A stretch of DNA of 64,000 nt from Corynebacterium sp. GTDB taxonomy: Bacteria > Actinomycetota > Actinomycetes > Mycobacteriales > Mycobacteriaceae. Location: contig NZ_JASLIP010000045.1 of NCBI RefSeq assembly GCF_030152825.1, forward strand, positions 17,101 to 81,100. Direction: 5' to 3'. Numbering within the stretch: position 1 is the first letter of the stretch; each line of letters starts with the position of its first letter. Positions 18,447 to 31,270 of the stretch are shown here, piece after piece. The notes under the pieces are model-generated. The model was not told the DNA's origin, did no database searches, and saw nothing but the letters and a program-made list of their open reading frames with translations. The translations under genes were made by a program, and so were the position numbers.

Positions 18447-19010
18447 GTGGCAACCACTGCAGATTTCAAAAACGGAATGGTTCTGATGATCGACGGCAAG
18501 CTGCAACAGATCGTGGAGTTCCAGCACGTCAAGCCAGGTAAAGGCCCGGCGTTTGTGCGCACGAAGCTCAAGGACGTCGTCTCCGGCAAGACCGTGGACA
18601 AGACCTTCAACGCAGGTGTGAAGGTCGAGCAGGCCACCGTTGACCGCCGCGACATGACCTACCTGTATAACGACGGCTCCGCCTACGTCCTCATGGACGA
18701 CAAGACCTTCGACCAGGTCGAGCTGCAGCCGGAGCTCATGGGTGACGGTGCGAAGTTCCTGCTGGAGAACTCCCGCGTCAACGTCTCCTTCCACGACGGC
18801 CAGGCGCTGTTCGCTGAGCTGCCGGCAAACGTTGACCTGAAGATCGAGCACACCGATCCGGGCCTGCAGGGCGACCGCTCCACCGGCGGCTCCAAGCCAG
18901 CCACCCTGGAGACCGGTGCCGAGATCCAGGTGCCGCTGTTCATCGAGACCGGCAACGTCGTCAAGGTGGATACCCGCACCGGCGAGTACCTGTCCCGCGT
19001 CACCCAGTAA
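18447..19010 (+). CDS. efp: Translation elongation factor P
   Basis: EF-P binds the ribosome between the P and E sites and relieves stalling on polyproline. The protein has 187 residues in three beta-barrel domains. GTG 18447 is the start: it gives the family N-terminus [10 protein letters not shown] and has GAGGAG 9 bases upstream. The loop tip that contacts the P-site tRNA reads KPGKGPAF, with Lys32 in place of the modified lysine or arginine. No modification gene (epmA, ymfI, earP) is seen here, which fits reports that actinobacterial EF-P may act unmodified. nusB follows after 25 bases. Confidence 0.96.
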   Translation: MATTADFKNGMVLMIDGKLQQIVEFQHVKPGKGPAFVRTKLKDVVSGKTVDKTFNAGVKVEQATVDRRDMTYLYNDGSAYVLMDDKTFDQVELQPELMGDGAKFLLENSRVNVSFHDGQALFAELPANVDLKIEHTDPGLQGDRSTGGSKPATLETGAEIQVPLFIETGNVVKVDTRTGEYLSRVTQ

Positions 19011-19035
19011 CACCCCAGGAGCCTGATACTTCCTC

Positions 19036-19782
19036 ATGGTTGAACCACAGTCGCCGACGCCCTCCTCGCGCCCTCAGAACCACGACCCGCAGTCTGCGGG
19101 GAAGGGGTTTGGCTCGAAGGATGAGCGCTCGGCTGCGCGTTTCAAGCGGCGTGGTGCGCGCTACAAGGCCCGCCGCCGTGCCGTGGACATCCTCTTCGAG
19201 GCGGAGTTCCGCGATATCGACCCGGTCGACATCATGGAAGAGCGCGCGGAGCTGGCCAAGGATCAGGAAAACCAGATCAAGCCGATCCCGGAGTACACCT
19301 CCCAGATCGTGCCCGGCGTGGCAAGCAACCTCGACGCGATCGACGACGCCATCGCTGTGCACCTCACCAGCGATTGGACCCTGGATCGCATCCCCGCCGT
19401 GGACCGCGCCGTCATGCGCGTCGCGGCGTGGGAGCTGATGTTCAACGCGGACGTTCCGCACCGTGTCGCTCTGTCCGAGGGGATCGAGCTTGCCAGCGAG
19501 TACTCCCACGTCAAGGCCCCGGACTACGTCAACGCTGTGCTCGACGGCGTGGCCACAGACGCCGACGCCGCAATGGCTGATCGCCTGGCCGCCCAGCGGG
19601 AGCAGGAGCAGTCGGGGTCTGAGAATGGCACTACGGCTGAGCTGGCGGGCATCGACGCGCTGGTTGATTCCGTGATCGCAGACCCGGCCGAGCAGGCAGC
19701 GGGCGTCGCCACCGGAGGCCCCGAAGACAGCCAGGCGGGCCCTGCTGAAAGCACCGCCGCCGAAAACAAGGATTCCGTGTAA
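19036..19782 (+). CDS. nusB: Transcription antitermination factor NusB
   Basis: NusB, with NusE (ribosomal protein S10), binds boxA RNA and supports antitermination in rRNA operons. The protein has 248 residues, long for NusB, which is usually about 140-170. The core spans roughly 40-180, with [14 protein letters not shown] at its start and [17 protein letters not shown] plus [14 protein letters not shown] near its end. Both ends are extended: a basic, proline-rich N-terminus and an acidic, low-complexity C-terminal tail of about 65 residues. Such tails are seen in corynebacterial NusB. It is cotranscribed with efp. The pyr operon starts 175 bases later. Confidence 0.93.
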   Translation: MVEPQSPTPSSRPQNHDPQSAGKGFGSKDERSAARFKRRGARYKARRRAVDILFEAEFRDIDPVDIMEERAELAKDQENQIKPIPEYTSQIVPGVASNLDAIDDAIAVHLTSDWTLDRIPAVDRAVMRVAAWELMFNADVPHRVALSEGIELASEYSHVKAPDYVNAVLDGVATDADAAMADRLAAQREQEQSGSENGTTAELAGIDALVDSVIADPAEQAAGVATGGPEDSQAGPAESTAAENKDSV

Positions 19783-19842
19783 AACGCGAGGTTTTTGAGC
19801 GGCACCTCCGTGCTGGCGAATGCTCGATTCGCACCCATCTAG

Positions 19843-19867
19843 CCCCGGTTGCCCCGCGCAGCCGGGG
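19843..19867 (+). terminator. Hairpin between nusB and the pyr operon
   Basis: CCCCGGTTGC (19843-19852) pairs with GCAGCCGGGG (19858-19867) over 10 bp including one G-U pair, with a 5-base loop. No real T-run follows, so it could be a factor-dependent terminator for efp-nusB. Confidence 0.5.
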
Positions 19868-19916
19868 GTAGTGCTTTGTGCTATCGTTCACATGAAAGGT
19901 TTTCTTTCAGAGGCAT

Positions 19917-19952
19917 CCTTTAACAGACCGCACAGAGAGGCGGGAAAGGAGG
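19917..19952 (+). promoter_or_regulatory. PyrR-binding RNA hairpin sequestering the pyrR ribosome binding site
   Basis: CCTTT (19917-19921) pairs with AAAGG (19945-19949) and CCGC (19928-19931) pairs with GCGG (19940-19943). The loop ACAGAGAG and the 5' bulge AACAGA match the PyrR-binding loop known from Bacillus and mycobacteria (core AGAGAGG). The 3' side of the lower stem is the Shine-Dalgarno sequence AAAGGAGG itself, 5 bases before ATG 19958. This predicts translational repression by PyrR with UMP/UTP, as shown for the M. smegmatis pyr operon. A possible -10 (TATCGT, 19882-19887) lies upstream. Confidence 0.75.
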
Positions 19953-19957
19953 TCACG

Positions 19958-20593
19958 ATGAATCCGACAGTCGATAGTCATTCCGTGGTTCTGCTGAACC
20001 CGGACGATGTCAATCGCACGGTCGCACGCATCGCGCACCAAATCATTGAGAAGACGGCTCTAGACAGCGGATCCGCCCGGCGGGTCGTGGTTTTGGGTAT
20101 TCCGTCTGGGGGAGTGCCGCTCGCGGAGCGGCTGCAGAAAAAGATCAGCGAATTCAGTGGCGTGGATGTGTTCCAAGGCTCGCTGGATATCACGCTGTAC
20201 CGGGACGATCTGGGGCGCGGCCCGCACCGTGCGCTCAAGCCCACGATCATCCCGGACGAGGGGATCGACGGCGCAACCGTCATCTTGGTCGACGACGTCC
20301 TGTTTTCGGGTCGCACCATCCGCGCCGCGTTGGACGCCCTCCGGGATCTCGGTCGACCCGATGCCGTTCAGCTGGCCGTCCTGATTGACCGCGGTCACCG
20401 GCAGCTGCCGATTCGCGCCGATTACGTGGGCAAGAACATTCCGACGGCGGCCTCCGAGGACGTCACCGTCGCTCTCCACGAGCTCGACGGCCGCGACGAG
20501 GTCACCCTGACCCGATCGACCGCACCCGCCGACCAGCAACCAGCGAATCAGGGCGGGCAGGTACCGCCCGCTGCAGACAAGGGGCGTGCGTAG
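19958..20593 (+). CDS. pyrR: Pyrimidine operon regulator PyrR / uracil phosphoribosyltransferase
   Basis: PyrR binds pyr mRNA in response to uridine nucleotides and usually has some uracil phosphoribosyltransferase activity. The protein is 211 residues from ATG 19958, chosen because AAAGGAGG lies 5 bases upstream; an open frame from 19820 is only 5' read-through. The type I PRTase fold shows the PRPP-binding loop [13 protein letters not shown], the [12 protein letters not shown] segment and the dimer or RNA-binding region [10 protein letters not shown]. The 30-residue proline- and glutamine-rich tail is unconserved. It overlaps pyrB by one base and is controlled by the hairpin at 19917-19952. 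Confidence 0.95.
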   Translation: MNPTVDSHSVVLLNPDDVNRTVARIAHQIIEKTALDSGSARRVVVLGIPSGGVPLAERLQKKISEFSGVDVFQGSLDITLYRDDLGRGPHRALKPTIIPDEGIDGATVILVDDVLFSGRTIRAALDALRDLGRPDAVQLAVLIDRGHRQLPIRADYVGKNIPTAASEDVTVALHELDGRDEVTLTRSTAPADQQPANQGGQVPPAADKGRA

Positions 20594-21537
20594 TGAAGAA
20601 CCTGCTTAGCATTTCCGATCTCACTCCGAATGAGATTTTGAGCATCATGGACGAGGCGGATCGCTTCGCCGAGGCGCTGAAGGGCCGCGAGGTCAAGAAG
20701 CTGCCGACCCTGCGGGGACGCACCGTGTTCACGATGTTCTACGAGAACTCCACCCGCACCCGCGCCAGCTTCGAGACGGCGGGGAAGTGGATGAGCGCGG
20801 ACGTCATCAATATCTCCGCGTCCTCCTCAAGCGTGAAGAAGGGCGAGTCCCTCCGGGACACGGCACTGACGCTGAAGTCCATCGGCGCCGACGCACTGGT
20901 CATGCGCCACCCGTCCTCCGGAGCGGCGCAGCACGTTGCCAACTTCATCGGCGATACCGCCGTGATCAACGCCGGCGATGGCTCCAACCAGCACCCCACC
21001 CAGGCGCTGCTCGATGCCACGACGCTGCGCCGCCAACGGGGCGATCTGTCGGGGCAGCACGTCGTGATTGTCGGCGACATCCTGCACTCCCGCGTCGCCC
21101 GCTCCAACGCGCAGCTCCTCAATGCTCTGGGCGCGGACGTCACCTTCGTCGCTCCTCCCACGCTGCTACCGATCGGGGTGGAGAACTGGGGCGTGCGCGT
21201 CAGCCACGACCTAGACACGGAACTGCCGAGCGCCGACGCGGTCATGATGCTGCGGGTCCAGGCGGAGCGCATGAACGGTGGTTTCTTCCCCTCGCACCGC
21301 GAGTACGCCACCCGATACGGGCTGTCGAAAGCCCGCCACGCCATGCTGAAGCCGGACGCGGTCGTCATGCACCCCGGTCCGATGCTGCGCGGCATGGAGA
21401 TCAACTACAGCGTCGCGGACGCCCCGAACACCGTCGTGCTCCAGCAGGTCACCGCCGGTGTCCACGTCCGCATGGCGATCCTCTTCCAGCTGCTGATCGG
21501 CGGCCACTCCGCCTCCGAGACCGAGACGGACGCTTAA
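20593..21537 (+). CDS. pyrB: Aspartate carbamoyltransferase catalytic subunit
   Basis: PyrB condenses carbamoyl phosphate and aspartate, committing flux to pyrimidines. The 314-residue protein begins at GTG 20593, which shares its G with the pyrR stop, so the two are translationally coupled. The carbamoyl-phosphate motif FYENSTRTR, the catalytic HPTQALLD, the 80s-type loop [14 protein letters not shown] and the aspartate loop MLRVQAERM are all present. No pyrI regulatory subunit follows, as usual in Gram-positives. The next gene, pyrC, begins 24 bases on. Confidence 0.96.
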   Translation: MKNLLSISDLTPNEILSIMDEADRFAEALKGREVKKLPTLRGRTVFTMFYENSTRTRASFETAGKWMSADVINISASSSSVKKGESLRDTALTLKSIGADALVMRHPSSGAAQHVANFIGDTAVINAGDGSNQHPTQALLDATTLRRQRGDLSGQHVVIVGDILHSRVARSNAQLLNALGADVTFVAPPTLLPIGVENWGVRVSHDLDTELPSADAVMMLRVQAERMNGGFFPSHREYATRYGLSKARHAMLKPDAVVMHPGPMLRGMEINYSVADAPNTVVLQQVTAGVHVRMAILFQLLIGGHSASETETDA

Positions 21538-21561
21538 GGCCAGAAAGGACAAGCGATTTTT

Positions 21562-22929
21562 ATGGTCGACAACAAGAACTTTCCCCCGACTGGCCCACTG
21601 GCTGCGCACTCGGCGGGCGCCGAGAACGCGGTGCTCCTGAAGGGTGTGCTCATCTACGGCGAGGGCGAGCCCCAGGATGTCCTGCTCTCCGACGGCATGA
21701 TCGCCAAGATCGGCGCAGATCTGTCCACCGAGGCACCGGCCGAGGCCGAGGTGCTCGACCTTGCCGGCCAGGTACTCCTGCCAGGCCTCGTGGACATGCA
21801 CGTCCACCTGCGCGAGCCGGGCCGCGAGGACACCGAGACCATCGCCTCCGGCTCCGCCGCTGCTGCCAAGGGTGGGTTCACCGCCGTGTTCACCATGGCG
21901 AATACCTCCCCGGTCATGGACGACCCCGCCATCGCGGAAAGCGTCTGGTACAAGGGCCAGAACACCAACCTCTGCGACGTCCACCCCGTCGGCTCCATTT
22001 CCAAGGGGCTGGAGGGCAAGGAGCTCACTGAGTTTGGCATGATGGCCGCCTCCGACGCCAAGGTGCGCATGTTCTCCGACGACGGCAAGTGCGTCGACGA
22101 CCCGCGCCTGATGCGTCGCGCAATCGAGTACTCGCGCGGCATGGACGTGCTGCTCGCTCAGCACTGCGAGGAGCCCCGCCTGACCGAGGGCGCGGTTGCC
22201 CACGAAGGCGAGACCGCCGCCCGCCTGGGCCTTCGGGGCTGGCCACGCGTGGCGGAGGAGTCCATCGTCGCTCGCGACGCCCTCATGGCTCGCGACTACG
22301 GCGGTCGGATCCACATCTGCCACGCCTCCACGGAAGGCACCGTCGAGCTTCTCCGCTGGGCGAAGAGCCAAGACATCCCGCTGTCCGCCGAAGTCACCCC
22401 GCACCACCTGATCCTCACCGACTCCCGGTTGGAGACCTTCGACGGCGTGAACCGTGTGAACCCGCCGCTGCGTGAGGAGCGGGACACCCTGGCCCTGCGC
22501 CAGGCACTCATCGACGGCGTGGTGGACTGCGTGGCCACCGACCACGCCCCGCACTCCTCCGAGGAGAAGTGCTGCGAATTCGACCAGGCTCGTCCGGGCA
22601 TGCTCGGCTTGGAGACCTCCCTGGCGATCATCGCGGACCTCTTCGTCATCAACGGTGACCAGGACTGGCGCTTCGTCGCCAAGGTGATGTCCGAGCGGCC
22701 AGCCGAGATCACCAAGCTGCCGGGCCACGGTCGCCCGATCGCCGAAGGTGAGCCAGCGAACCTGTGCGTGGTGGATACCAACGCCAGCTGGACCGCCGAG
22801 GCCAAGGAGATGGCCTCCAAGTCCGAGAACAACCCTTACGAAGGCATGCCCATGCCGGTTCGGGTATCCACGACGATCCTGCGTGGCAAGGTGACCTGCC
22901 GCGACGGCAACCCTGTGACAACCGACTAG
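21562..22929 (+). CDS. pyrC: Dihydroorotase (class I)
   Basis: PyrC cyclizes carbamoyl aspartate to dihydroorotate. The 455-residue protein belongs to the amidohydrolase superfamily. Metal-binding motifs are [10 protein letters not shown] near the N-terminus, the histidines in IHICHAST and EVTPHH, and the catalytic aspartate in [11 protein letters not shown] 20-residue unconserved leader precedes the first strand. The C-terminal beta-sandwich includes [13 protein letters not shown] 21562 has AGAAAGGA upstream. Dihydroorotate dehydrogenase (pyrD) and pyrE are not in this operon. Confidence 0.95.
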   Translation: MVDNKNFPPTGPLAAHSAGAENAVLLKGVLIYGEGEPQDVLLSDGMIAKIGADLSTEAPAEAEVLDLAGQVLLPGLVDMHVHLREPGREDTETIASGSAAAAKGGFTAVFTMANTSPVMDDPAIAESVWYKGQNTNLCDVHPVGSISKGLEGKELTEFGMMAASDAKVRMFSDDGKCVDDPRLMRRAIEYSRGMDVLLAQHCEEPRLTEGAVAHEGETAARLGLRGWPRVAEESIVARDALMARDYGGRIHICHASTEGTVELLRWAKSQDIPLSAEVTPHHLILTDSRLETFDGVNRVNPPLREERDTLALRQALIDGVVDCVATDHAPHSSEEKCCEFDQARPGMLGLETSLAIIADLFVINGDQDWRFVAKVMSERPAEITKLPGHGRPIAEGEPANLCVVDTNASWTAEAKEMASKSENNPYEGMPMPVRVSTTILRGKVTCRDGNPVTTD

Positions 22930-22988
22930 CTGCCCGATAACCCAACAATCGGCGACTGACCTTGAAAGAAAAACTAAGGACTAAAGAT

Positions 22989-24143
22989 ATGCAGACTCAC
23001 ACTCCAGCAGCACTGGTTCTCGCAGACGGCACGATCTACCGCGGCTTCGCGATGGGCGCGACCGGCAAGACCCTCGGCGAGGCAGTGTTCACCACCGCCA
23101 TGACCGGCTACCAGGAGACCCTCACCGACCCCTCCTTCCACCGTCAGATCACGGTGCTCACCGCCCCACAGATCGGTAACACCGGCTGGAATGACGAGGA
23201 CTCCGAGTCCCTCGACGGCAAGATCTGGGCCGCCGGCCTGGTCATTCGCGACCTCTCCAACACCGTCAGCAACTGGCGAGCCAAGCGCAGCCTCAACGAG
23301 GAGCTTGAGGCGCAGGGCATCGTCAGCATTTGTGGCGTGGACACCCGCTCCGTCGTACGCCACCTGCGCGAGGAGGGCTCCATCGCCGCGGGCATCTTCT
23401 CCGGAGACGCCCTCGGCACCGACGAGGAGATGATCGCCCAGGTCAAGGAGCAGCCGTCGATGTCCGGCGCGGACCTGACCGCGGACGTCACCACCGACGA
23501 GCCTTATGTCGTCGACGCGGAAGGGGAGCGCAAGTACACCGTCCTCGCTTACGACATGGGCATTAAGACGAACACGCCGCGCGAGTTCGCCAAGCGCGGC
23601 ATCCGCACCGTCGTCATTCCGGCCGACACCGAGTTCTCCACCCTCGAGGGCTACTTGAGCGAGTACGAGGCCCAGGGTGTGTTCGTCTCCAACGGCCCGG
23701 GCGACCCGGCCACCGCCGACCACACGGTGGAGCAGGTCAAGAAGGTCCTCGAGGCCGACATCCCGTTCTTCGGCATCTGCTACGGCAACCAGATCTTTGG
23801 CCGCGCCCTCGGCCTGGACACCTACAAGCTGAAGTTCGGCCACCGCGGCACCAACGTGCCGGTGAAGGACCTGGAGACCGGCAAGGTCGCGATCACCGCC
23901 CAGAACCACGGCTTCGCCCTCGCAGCCCCCGCCGACGGGCTGGATAAGGAATTCGACACCCCATTCGGGCCAGCCAAGGTCACCCACATCTGCCTCAACG
24001 ACGACGTCGTCGAGGGCGTGGCGCTGACCAGCGGACGCGCTTTCTCGGTGCAGTACCACCCGGAGTCCGCCGCCGGCCCGCACGACGCAAACCCCCTGTT
24101 CGACCACTTCCTCAACCTGTTGGAGCAGGAGAAGAAGGCCTAA
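22989..24143 (+). CDS. carA: Carbamoyl phosphate synthase small subunit
   Basis: CarA is the glutaminase subunit that channels ammonia to CarB. I choose ATG 22989 (384 residues, [15 protein letters not shown]), which has AAGGA upstream; the TTG at 22962 adds nine unlikely residues. The N-terminal domain has [20 protein letters not shown]. The class I amidotransferase domain has the nucleophile in FGICYGNQ and the His-Glu pair in [14 protein letters not shown] and GPGDP support the assignment. It is in the pyr operon, 67 bases before carB, and should also serve arginine synthesis. Confidence 0.95.
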   Translation: MQTHTPAALVLADGTIYRGFAMGATGKTLGEAVFTTAMTGYQETLTDPSFHRQITVLTAPQIGNTGWNDEDSESLDGKIWAAGLVIRDLSNTVSNWRAKRSLNEELEAQGIVSICGVDTRSVVRHLREEGSIAAGIFSGDALGTDEEMIAQVKEQPSMSGADLTADVTTDEPYVVDAEGERKYTVLAYDMGIKTNTPREFAKRGIRTVVIPADTEFSTLEGYLSEYEAQGVFVSNGPGDPATADHTVEQVKKVLEADIPFFGICYGNQIFGRALGLDTYKLKFGHRGTNVPVKDLETGKVAITAQNHGFALAAPADGLDKEFDTPFGPAKVTHICLNDDVVEGVALTSGRAFSVQYHPESAAGPHDANPLFDHFLNLLEQEKKA

Positions 24144-24210
24144 GCCGGCGCCTTCTCACAGCACAGAACGCATCCAGCAGCACAACGCCCAACAGAAAGA
24201 GAAAACACTC

Positions 24211-27542
<3,332 letters not shown>

Positions 27543-27543
<1 letters not shown>

Positions 27544-28391
27544 TGACCACGCCGCTGGGGCCGGCTGCAGACCAGTCTCAGACCTTCGGCGAGCGCTTCA
27601 TGGCTCGGGCTGCCGAGCTGGGGCCGCTGTGCGTGGGGCTCGACCCGCACACACCCATCCTCGAGCGCTGGGGTTTGAGCTATGACCTGGACGGGCTGAA
27701 AGAATTCACCGATACCGCGGTTGCCGCTTTCCGGGATAGCGTCGCTGTCGTCAAGCCACAGGTTGCCTTCTATGAGGCTTTCGGGGCAGAAGGCTTCGAG
27801 GTGCTCCAGAACGCGATGGCGGAGCTGCGGGAGGCCGGCGTGCTGGTGATCGCTGACGCCAAGCGAGGCGATATTGGTTCCACGATGGCGGGTTATGCCA
27901 GCGCCTGGCTGCGCCCGGGCTCGCCCCTGGAAGCGGATGCGGTGACGGTCTCTCCGTGGCTCGGTGTGGATTCCCTGGCCCCGGTGTTTGAGCTGGCGGC
28001 CGAGTACAACAAGGGAGCGATCGTGCTCGCGGCGACTTCCAACCCGGAGGCCCCGTCGGTGCAGCTATCCCAGACGCAGTCCGGCGCCACGCTGGCTCAG
28101 GCGGTGTGCGACCGCGTCGCTGAACTCAACGTGGGGGACAAGCCCGGCAACGTCGGCGTCGTGGTCGGTGCGACGGTGGAAAATCCACCGGTTCTGGACC
28201 AGGTCAACGGCATGATCCTCATGCCCGGCGTCGGGGCCCAGGGCGGCACGATGGCCGATGTACGGCGTATTTGCGGGGAGGCGGCACGCTTCGCGAGCCC
28301 GAATGTCTCCCGTGCGGTCCTGAACGAGGGGCCTGGCGTGGCGGAGCTGCAGGCCGCTGTGCGCCGCTTCGCCGCGGAACTTCAGGTGTAG
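27543..28391 (+). CDS. pyrF: Orotidine 5'-phosphate decarboxylase (type 2)
   Basis: PyrF converts OMP to UMP, the last step of the pathway. The protein is 282 residues from ATG 27543, which overlaps the carB stop (TAATG). It belongs to the longer mycobacterial-type OMPDC group. The active-site motif with the catalytic Lys/Asp pairs is VIADAKRGDIGST, preceded by the lysine of VVKPQVAFYE. The phosphate site is the GVGAQGG loop. It closes the pyr operon and is followed by a 202-base spacer full of inverted repeats. Confidence 0.95.
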
Positions 28392-28409
28392 CCTGCATAT
28401 TTGGCGGAA

Positions 28410-28461
28410 GTGAATCCGCGCGTCGCAGTTGCCACCACGGCAAAAGCACCTTAGGATTCAC
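28410..28461 (+). repeat. Nested inverted repeat after pyrF
   Basis: Outer arms GTGAATCC (28410-28417) and GGATTCAC (28454-28461) enclose inner arms TTGCC (28429-28433) and GGCAA (28439-28443). Shorter palindromes follow near 28470-28505 (for example TTGCTTA/TAAGCAA and CCCTT/AAGGG). It may end the pyr transcript or bind a regulator of mihF. Confidence 0.5.
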
Positions 28462-28536
28462 CTTCGTGCTTTGCTTACTTAAGCAAGTAACGCCCTTAAA
28501 AGGGGTGTTCAAGCCAGCAGCCAGACGCTGATTGGC

Positions 28537-28542
28537 TAAAAT
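28537..28542 (+). promoter_or_regulatory. Candidate -10 element for mihF
   Basis: TAAAAT, close to the actinobacterial consensus, lies 51 bases before the mihF GTG. No clear -35 is present. Confidence 0.55.
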
Positions 28543-28593
28543 GCAAGACATTCCACAAGATTTTCAAAAAACGATTACGTACGGAGGAATCCC

Positions 28594-28920
28594 GTGGCAC
28601 TTCCCCAGCTGACCCCGGAGCAGCGTGCAGAGGCCCTGAAGAAGGCTGCCGAGGCACGTAAGGCTCGCGCCGAACTTCGCGAGAAGCTCAAGCGCGGCGG
28701 CACCGATCTGCAGCAGGTCCTGAAGGACGCCGAGACTGACCCGATCCTGGGCAAGATGAAGGTCTCCGCTCTGCTGGTCTCCCTGCCGAAGGTCGGCAAG
28801 ATCAAGGCCGAGGAGATCATGAACCAGCTCGAGATCGCCCCAACCCGCCGTCTGCGCGGCCTGGGCGACCGTCAGCGTCGCGCTCTGCTGGAGCACTTTG
28901 GCTTCGACCCAGAGGCTTAA
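28594..28920 (+). CDS. mihF: Actinobacterial integration host factor (mIHF)
   Basis: mIHF is a small nucleoid-associated DNA-binding protein specific to actinobacteria, first found as the host factor for mycobacteriophage L5 integration and unrelated to HU-type IHF. The protein has 108 residues. A long N-terminal charged helix (PEQRAEALKKAAEARKARAELREKL) is followed by a helix-two-turn-helix region containing LLVSLPKVGKIKAEEIM and a final GLGDRQRRALLEHFG. GTG 28594 has GGAGG 5-6 bases upstream. It lies 3 bases before gmk, so the two are coupled, the arrangement seen in mycobacteria. Confidence 0.95.
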   Translation: MALPQLTPEQRAEALKKAAEARKARAELREKLKRGGTDLQQVLKDAETDPILGKMKVSALLVSLPKVGKIKAEEIMNQLEIAPTRRLRGLGDRQRRALLEHFGFDPEA

Positions 28921-28923
28921 GCC

Positions 28924-29499
28924 ATGACGCAGGAATCGGGCCGCGGCCGCGTGGTCGTCCTCGCCGGGCCGTCCGCCGTTGGTAAGTCCACGGTGGTCTC
29001 TAGGCTCCGCGAGTCGGTCCCGAACCTCTTTTTCAGCGTGTCGATGACGACCCGCGACCCCCGCCCCGGCGAGGTACACGGTCGTGACTACCTCTACGTG
29101 ACGCGAGACGAGTTCCAGTCCAACATCGACAGTGACCTCATGCTCGAATGGGCTGAGATCCACGGTGGGCTGCAGCTCTCCGGTACGCCCCGCAAGCCGG
29201 TGGAGGAGGCCATGGCCGCCCATCACCCCGTCCTCATTGAGGTGGATCTCGAGGGTGCGCGGAACGTGAAGAAGCTCCTGCCGGAGGCCCACACCGTCTT
29301 CCTTGCTCCGCCCTCGTGGGAGGTGCTCGTGGACCGGCTGACCGGCCGTGGCACCGAGTCCGAGGAGGTTATCCAGCGTCGCTTGGAGACCGCCCGCGGG
29401 GAGCTGGCCTCCAAGGATGAATTCGACCACGTCATCGTGAACTCGGATGTGGACGAGGCCGTCGCGGGAATCCGCGACATCCTGGTGCCGGAAGCCTAG
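28924..29499 (+). CDS. gmk: Guanylate kinase
   Basis: Gmk phosphorylates GMP and dGMP to the diphosphates. The 191-residue protein has the P-loop GPSAVGKST at 15-23. The GMP-binding region follows ([41 protein letters not shown]). The Walker B-like strand is [11 protein letters not shown] and the lid has [20 protein letters not shown] 28924 lies 3 bases after the mihF stop, and the ribosome binding site must be inside mihF. It is followed by a hairpin and a separate rpoZ promoter. Confidence 0.95.
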   Translation: MTQESGRGRVVVLAGPSAVGKSTVVSRLRESVPNLFFSVSMTTRDPRPGEVHGRDYLYVTRDEFQSNIDSDLMLEWAEIHGGLQLSGTPRKPVEEAMAAHHPVLIEVDLEGARNVKKLLPEAHTVFLAPPSWEVLVDRLTGRGTESEEVIQRRLETARGELASKDEFDHVIVNSDVDEAVAGIRDILVPEA

Positions 29500-29544
29500 G
29501 GGACCTCGCCCCAGAGACAGCGGCTCCACCCAGCCTGTTACCGC

Positions 29545-29575
29545 ACCCCGCGACCCACCGACGTGGGCGTGGGGT
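29545..29575 (+). terminator. Hairpin downstream of gmk
   Basis: CCCAC (29554-29558) and GTGGG (29563-29567) form an inner stem, and ACCCC (29545-29549) and GGGGT (29571-29575) an outer stem. No T-run follows, so any termination is uncertain. Confidence 0.4.
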
Positions 29576-29604
29576 TAGGCGCTTCCAGGTGATTAAGATA
29601 TAGT
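29575..29604 (+). promoter_or_regulatory. rpoZ promoter candidate
   Basis: TTAGGC (29575-29580) and TATAGT (29599-29604) are spaced by 18 bp. The leader would hold an inverted repeat TAAGCCG (29611-29617) / CGGCTTA (29634-29640) before the rpoZ start. Confidence 0.55.
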
Positions 29605-29670
29605 TTCCCCTAAGCCGTCGTGGGGATTAGACGCGGCTTAACTAAGCAATCGAAAGAATAGGTGCATTTC

Positions 29671-29952
29671 GTGGAAAATCAGGACGTCAACTCGAACGAG
29701 ACGGTTTTCGATCCGCCAGTCGGCATCACCAACCCGCCGATCGACGAGCTCCTGACCAAGGTGTCCTCGAAGTATGCCCTCGCGATCTTCGCAGCTAAGC
29801 GTGCGCGCCAGATCAACGACTACTTCCAGAGCATCGACGAAGGTGTCCTGGAGTTCGTTGGCCCGTTGGTGACTCCGGAGATGCACGAGAAGCCACTGTC
29901 CATCGCCCTTCGCGAGATTAACGCGGATCTCTTGGAGCACACCGAGGGCTAA
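29671..29952 (+). CDS. rpoZ: RNA polymerase omega subunit
   Basis: Omega helps the beta' subunit fold and assemble. The protein is 93 residues from GTG 29671 (MENQDVN) or 96 from GTG 29662. The AAAGAATAGG stretch is better placed for 29671. The conserved omega core runs from [20 protein letters not shown] through [13 protein letters not shown], with the C-terminal [16 protein letters not shown]. The second segment, EFVGPLVTP, is the actinobacterial insertion. It follows gmk with its own promoter and precedes coaBC by 18 bases. Confidence 0.93.
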   Translation: MENQDVNSNETVFDPPVGITNPPIDELLTKVSSKYALAIFAAKRARQINDYFQSIDEGVLEFVGPLVTPEMHEKPLSIALREINADLLEHTEG

Positions 29953-29957
29953 GAGGC

Positions 29958-29963
29958 TATCCT
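29958..29963 (+). promoter_or_regulatory. coaBC -10 element, apparently leaderless
   Basis: TATCCT ends 7 bases before GTG 29971 and starts just after the rpoZ stop. There is no Shine-Dalgarno site at a proper distance. Confidence 0.45.
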
Positions 29964-29970
29964 GTCACGT

Positions 29971-31260
29971 GTGACTGATAACGCTTCGAAGAAGAATACG
30001 AGCAAGCCGCTCCGCATCCTGGTAGGTGTTGGGGGCGGCATTGCTGCGTTTAAGGCGGCCCACCTCGTGCGCTATTTCACGGAACGGGGGCACAACGTCC
30101 ACGTCGTTCCCACCGAATCCGCACTGAACTTCGTGGGTGCTGCCACCTGGGAGGCGCTGTCCGGTAATCCGGTCAGCACGACCGTCTGGGACGACGTCTC
30201 CGGGGTCCAGCATGTCCGTCTCGGTCAGGAGGCTGACCTCATCGTGGTCGCCCCGGCCACGGCCGATCTTATGGCGCGACTGCGTATGGGGCGTGCGGAT
30301 GACTTGCTCACCGCGAGCTGCCTCGTCGCGACCTGCCCGGTGGTCATTGCTCCGGCGATGCACACCGAGATGTGGGAAAATCCCGCGACGCAGGATAATG
30401 TGGCGATGCTACGCAGCCGGGGGATCACGGTGTTGGAGCCCGCCCACGGTCGCCTCACCGGCAAGGATAGTGGCCCCGGTCGGCTGCCCGAGCCCGATCA
30501 CATCGCCGCATTGGCACTGGCGGCTCACGCCCAGCCGGGAATCTTCGACCAGGATTTGATCGGCACTCGCGTGGTGGTCACCGCCGGCGGCACGCACGAG
30601 GATCTCGACCCGGTCCGCTTTTTGGGTAACGCCTCCTCGGGCCGTCAGGGGTACGCGCTGGCGGACGTCGCCGCGCAACGTGGTGCCGACGTTCACCTCA
30701 TTGCGGGGCATACCGAGGACCTGCCGACGCCTTCCGGCGCGCGGGTGACTCGGATCAGCAGCGCTCTGGAGCTGAAGGGCGCGACCGAACAGGCCGCACG
30801 GGAAGCGGATGTCGTCATCATGGCGGCGGCGGTGGCGGACTACCGTCCCGCCCAGCAGGCTGAGTCGAAGCTCAAGAAGGGCGGAAAGGATCAGCTGGAG
30901 GTCATCGAACTGGTAGAAAACCCAGATATCCTGGCGGGGCTCGTCGAGCTGCGCCGGGCAGGGGAGCTGCCGAAGGATCTGCGCATCGTGGGCTTCGCAG
31001 CAGAGACCGGTGATGCGGAATCTACCCCTCTGGAGCACGCGCAGCGGAAGTTTCTCCGCAAGGGCTGCGACCTGCTGATGGCGAACGCCGTTGGCCGGGG
31101 TAAGGTCTTCGGTCAGGAGGATTCCGCGGGCTGGCTGATCGCCAATCCGACCGGTTGCGACGATCCGGAGGCGCTGGAGGTCCGTGAAGTCCCGGCAGGG
31201 CATAAGCTCGAGGTGGCCGGAGCGATTCTCGACGCTGTGCCACGCACGGCCGAACGCTAG
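29971..31260 (+). CDS. coaBC: Bifunctional phosphopantothenoylcysteine decarboxylase / phosphopantothenate-cysteine ligase
   Basis: CoaBC carries out two consecutive steps of coenzyme A synthesis. The 429-residue protein has the flavin-dependent CoaC domain in the first half: GVGGGIAAFKAAHLVR, VAPATADLMARL, and the PAMHTEMWENPATQDN substrate clamp. The CTP-dependent CoaB domain follows, with VVVTAGGTHEDLDPVRFLGN, SSGRQGYALADVA and MAAAVADYRP. The catalytic cysteine of the flexible flap is in RKGCDLLMANAVG or near it. GTG 29971 is the start and appears leaderless. metK follows with its own regulated promoter. Confidence 0.95.
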   Translation: MTDNASKKNTSKPLRILVGVGGGIAAFKAAHLVRYFTERGHNVHVVPTESALNFVGAATWEALSGNPVSTTVWDDVSGVQHVRLGQEADLIVVAPATADLMARLRMGRADDLLTASCLVATCPVVIAPAMHTEMWENPATQDNVAMLRSRGITVLEPAHGRLTGKDSGPGRLPEPDHIAALALAAHAQPGIFDQDLIGTRVVVTAGGTHEDLDPVRFLGNASSGRQGYALADVAAQRGADVHLIAGHTEDLPTPSGARVTRISSALELKGATEQAAREADVVIMAAAVADYRPAQQAESKLKKGGKDQLEVIELVENPDILAGLVELRRAGELPKDLRIVGFAAETGDAESTPLEHAQRKFLRKGCDLLMANAVGRGKVFGQEDSAGWLIANPTGCDDPEALEVREVPAGHKLEVAGAILDAVPRTAER

Positions 31261-31270
31261 CGTGCATTTC

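Noticed and set aside
20593..22031. Overlapping long frames inside pyrB and pyrC
   Set aside because: They are Arg/Pro-rich alternative-frame translations typical of high-GC coding DNA, without start signals.
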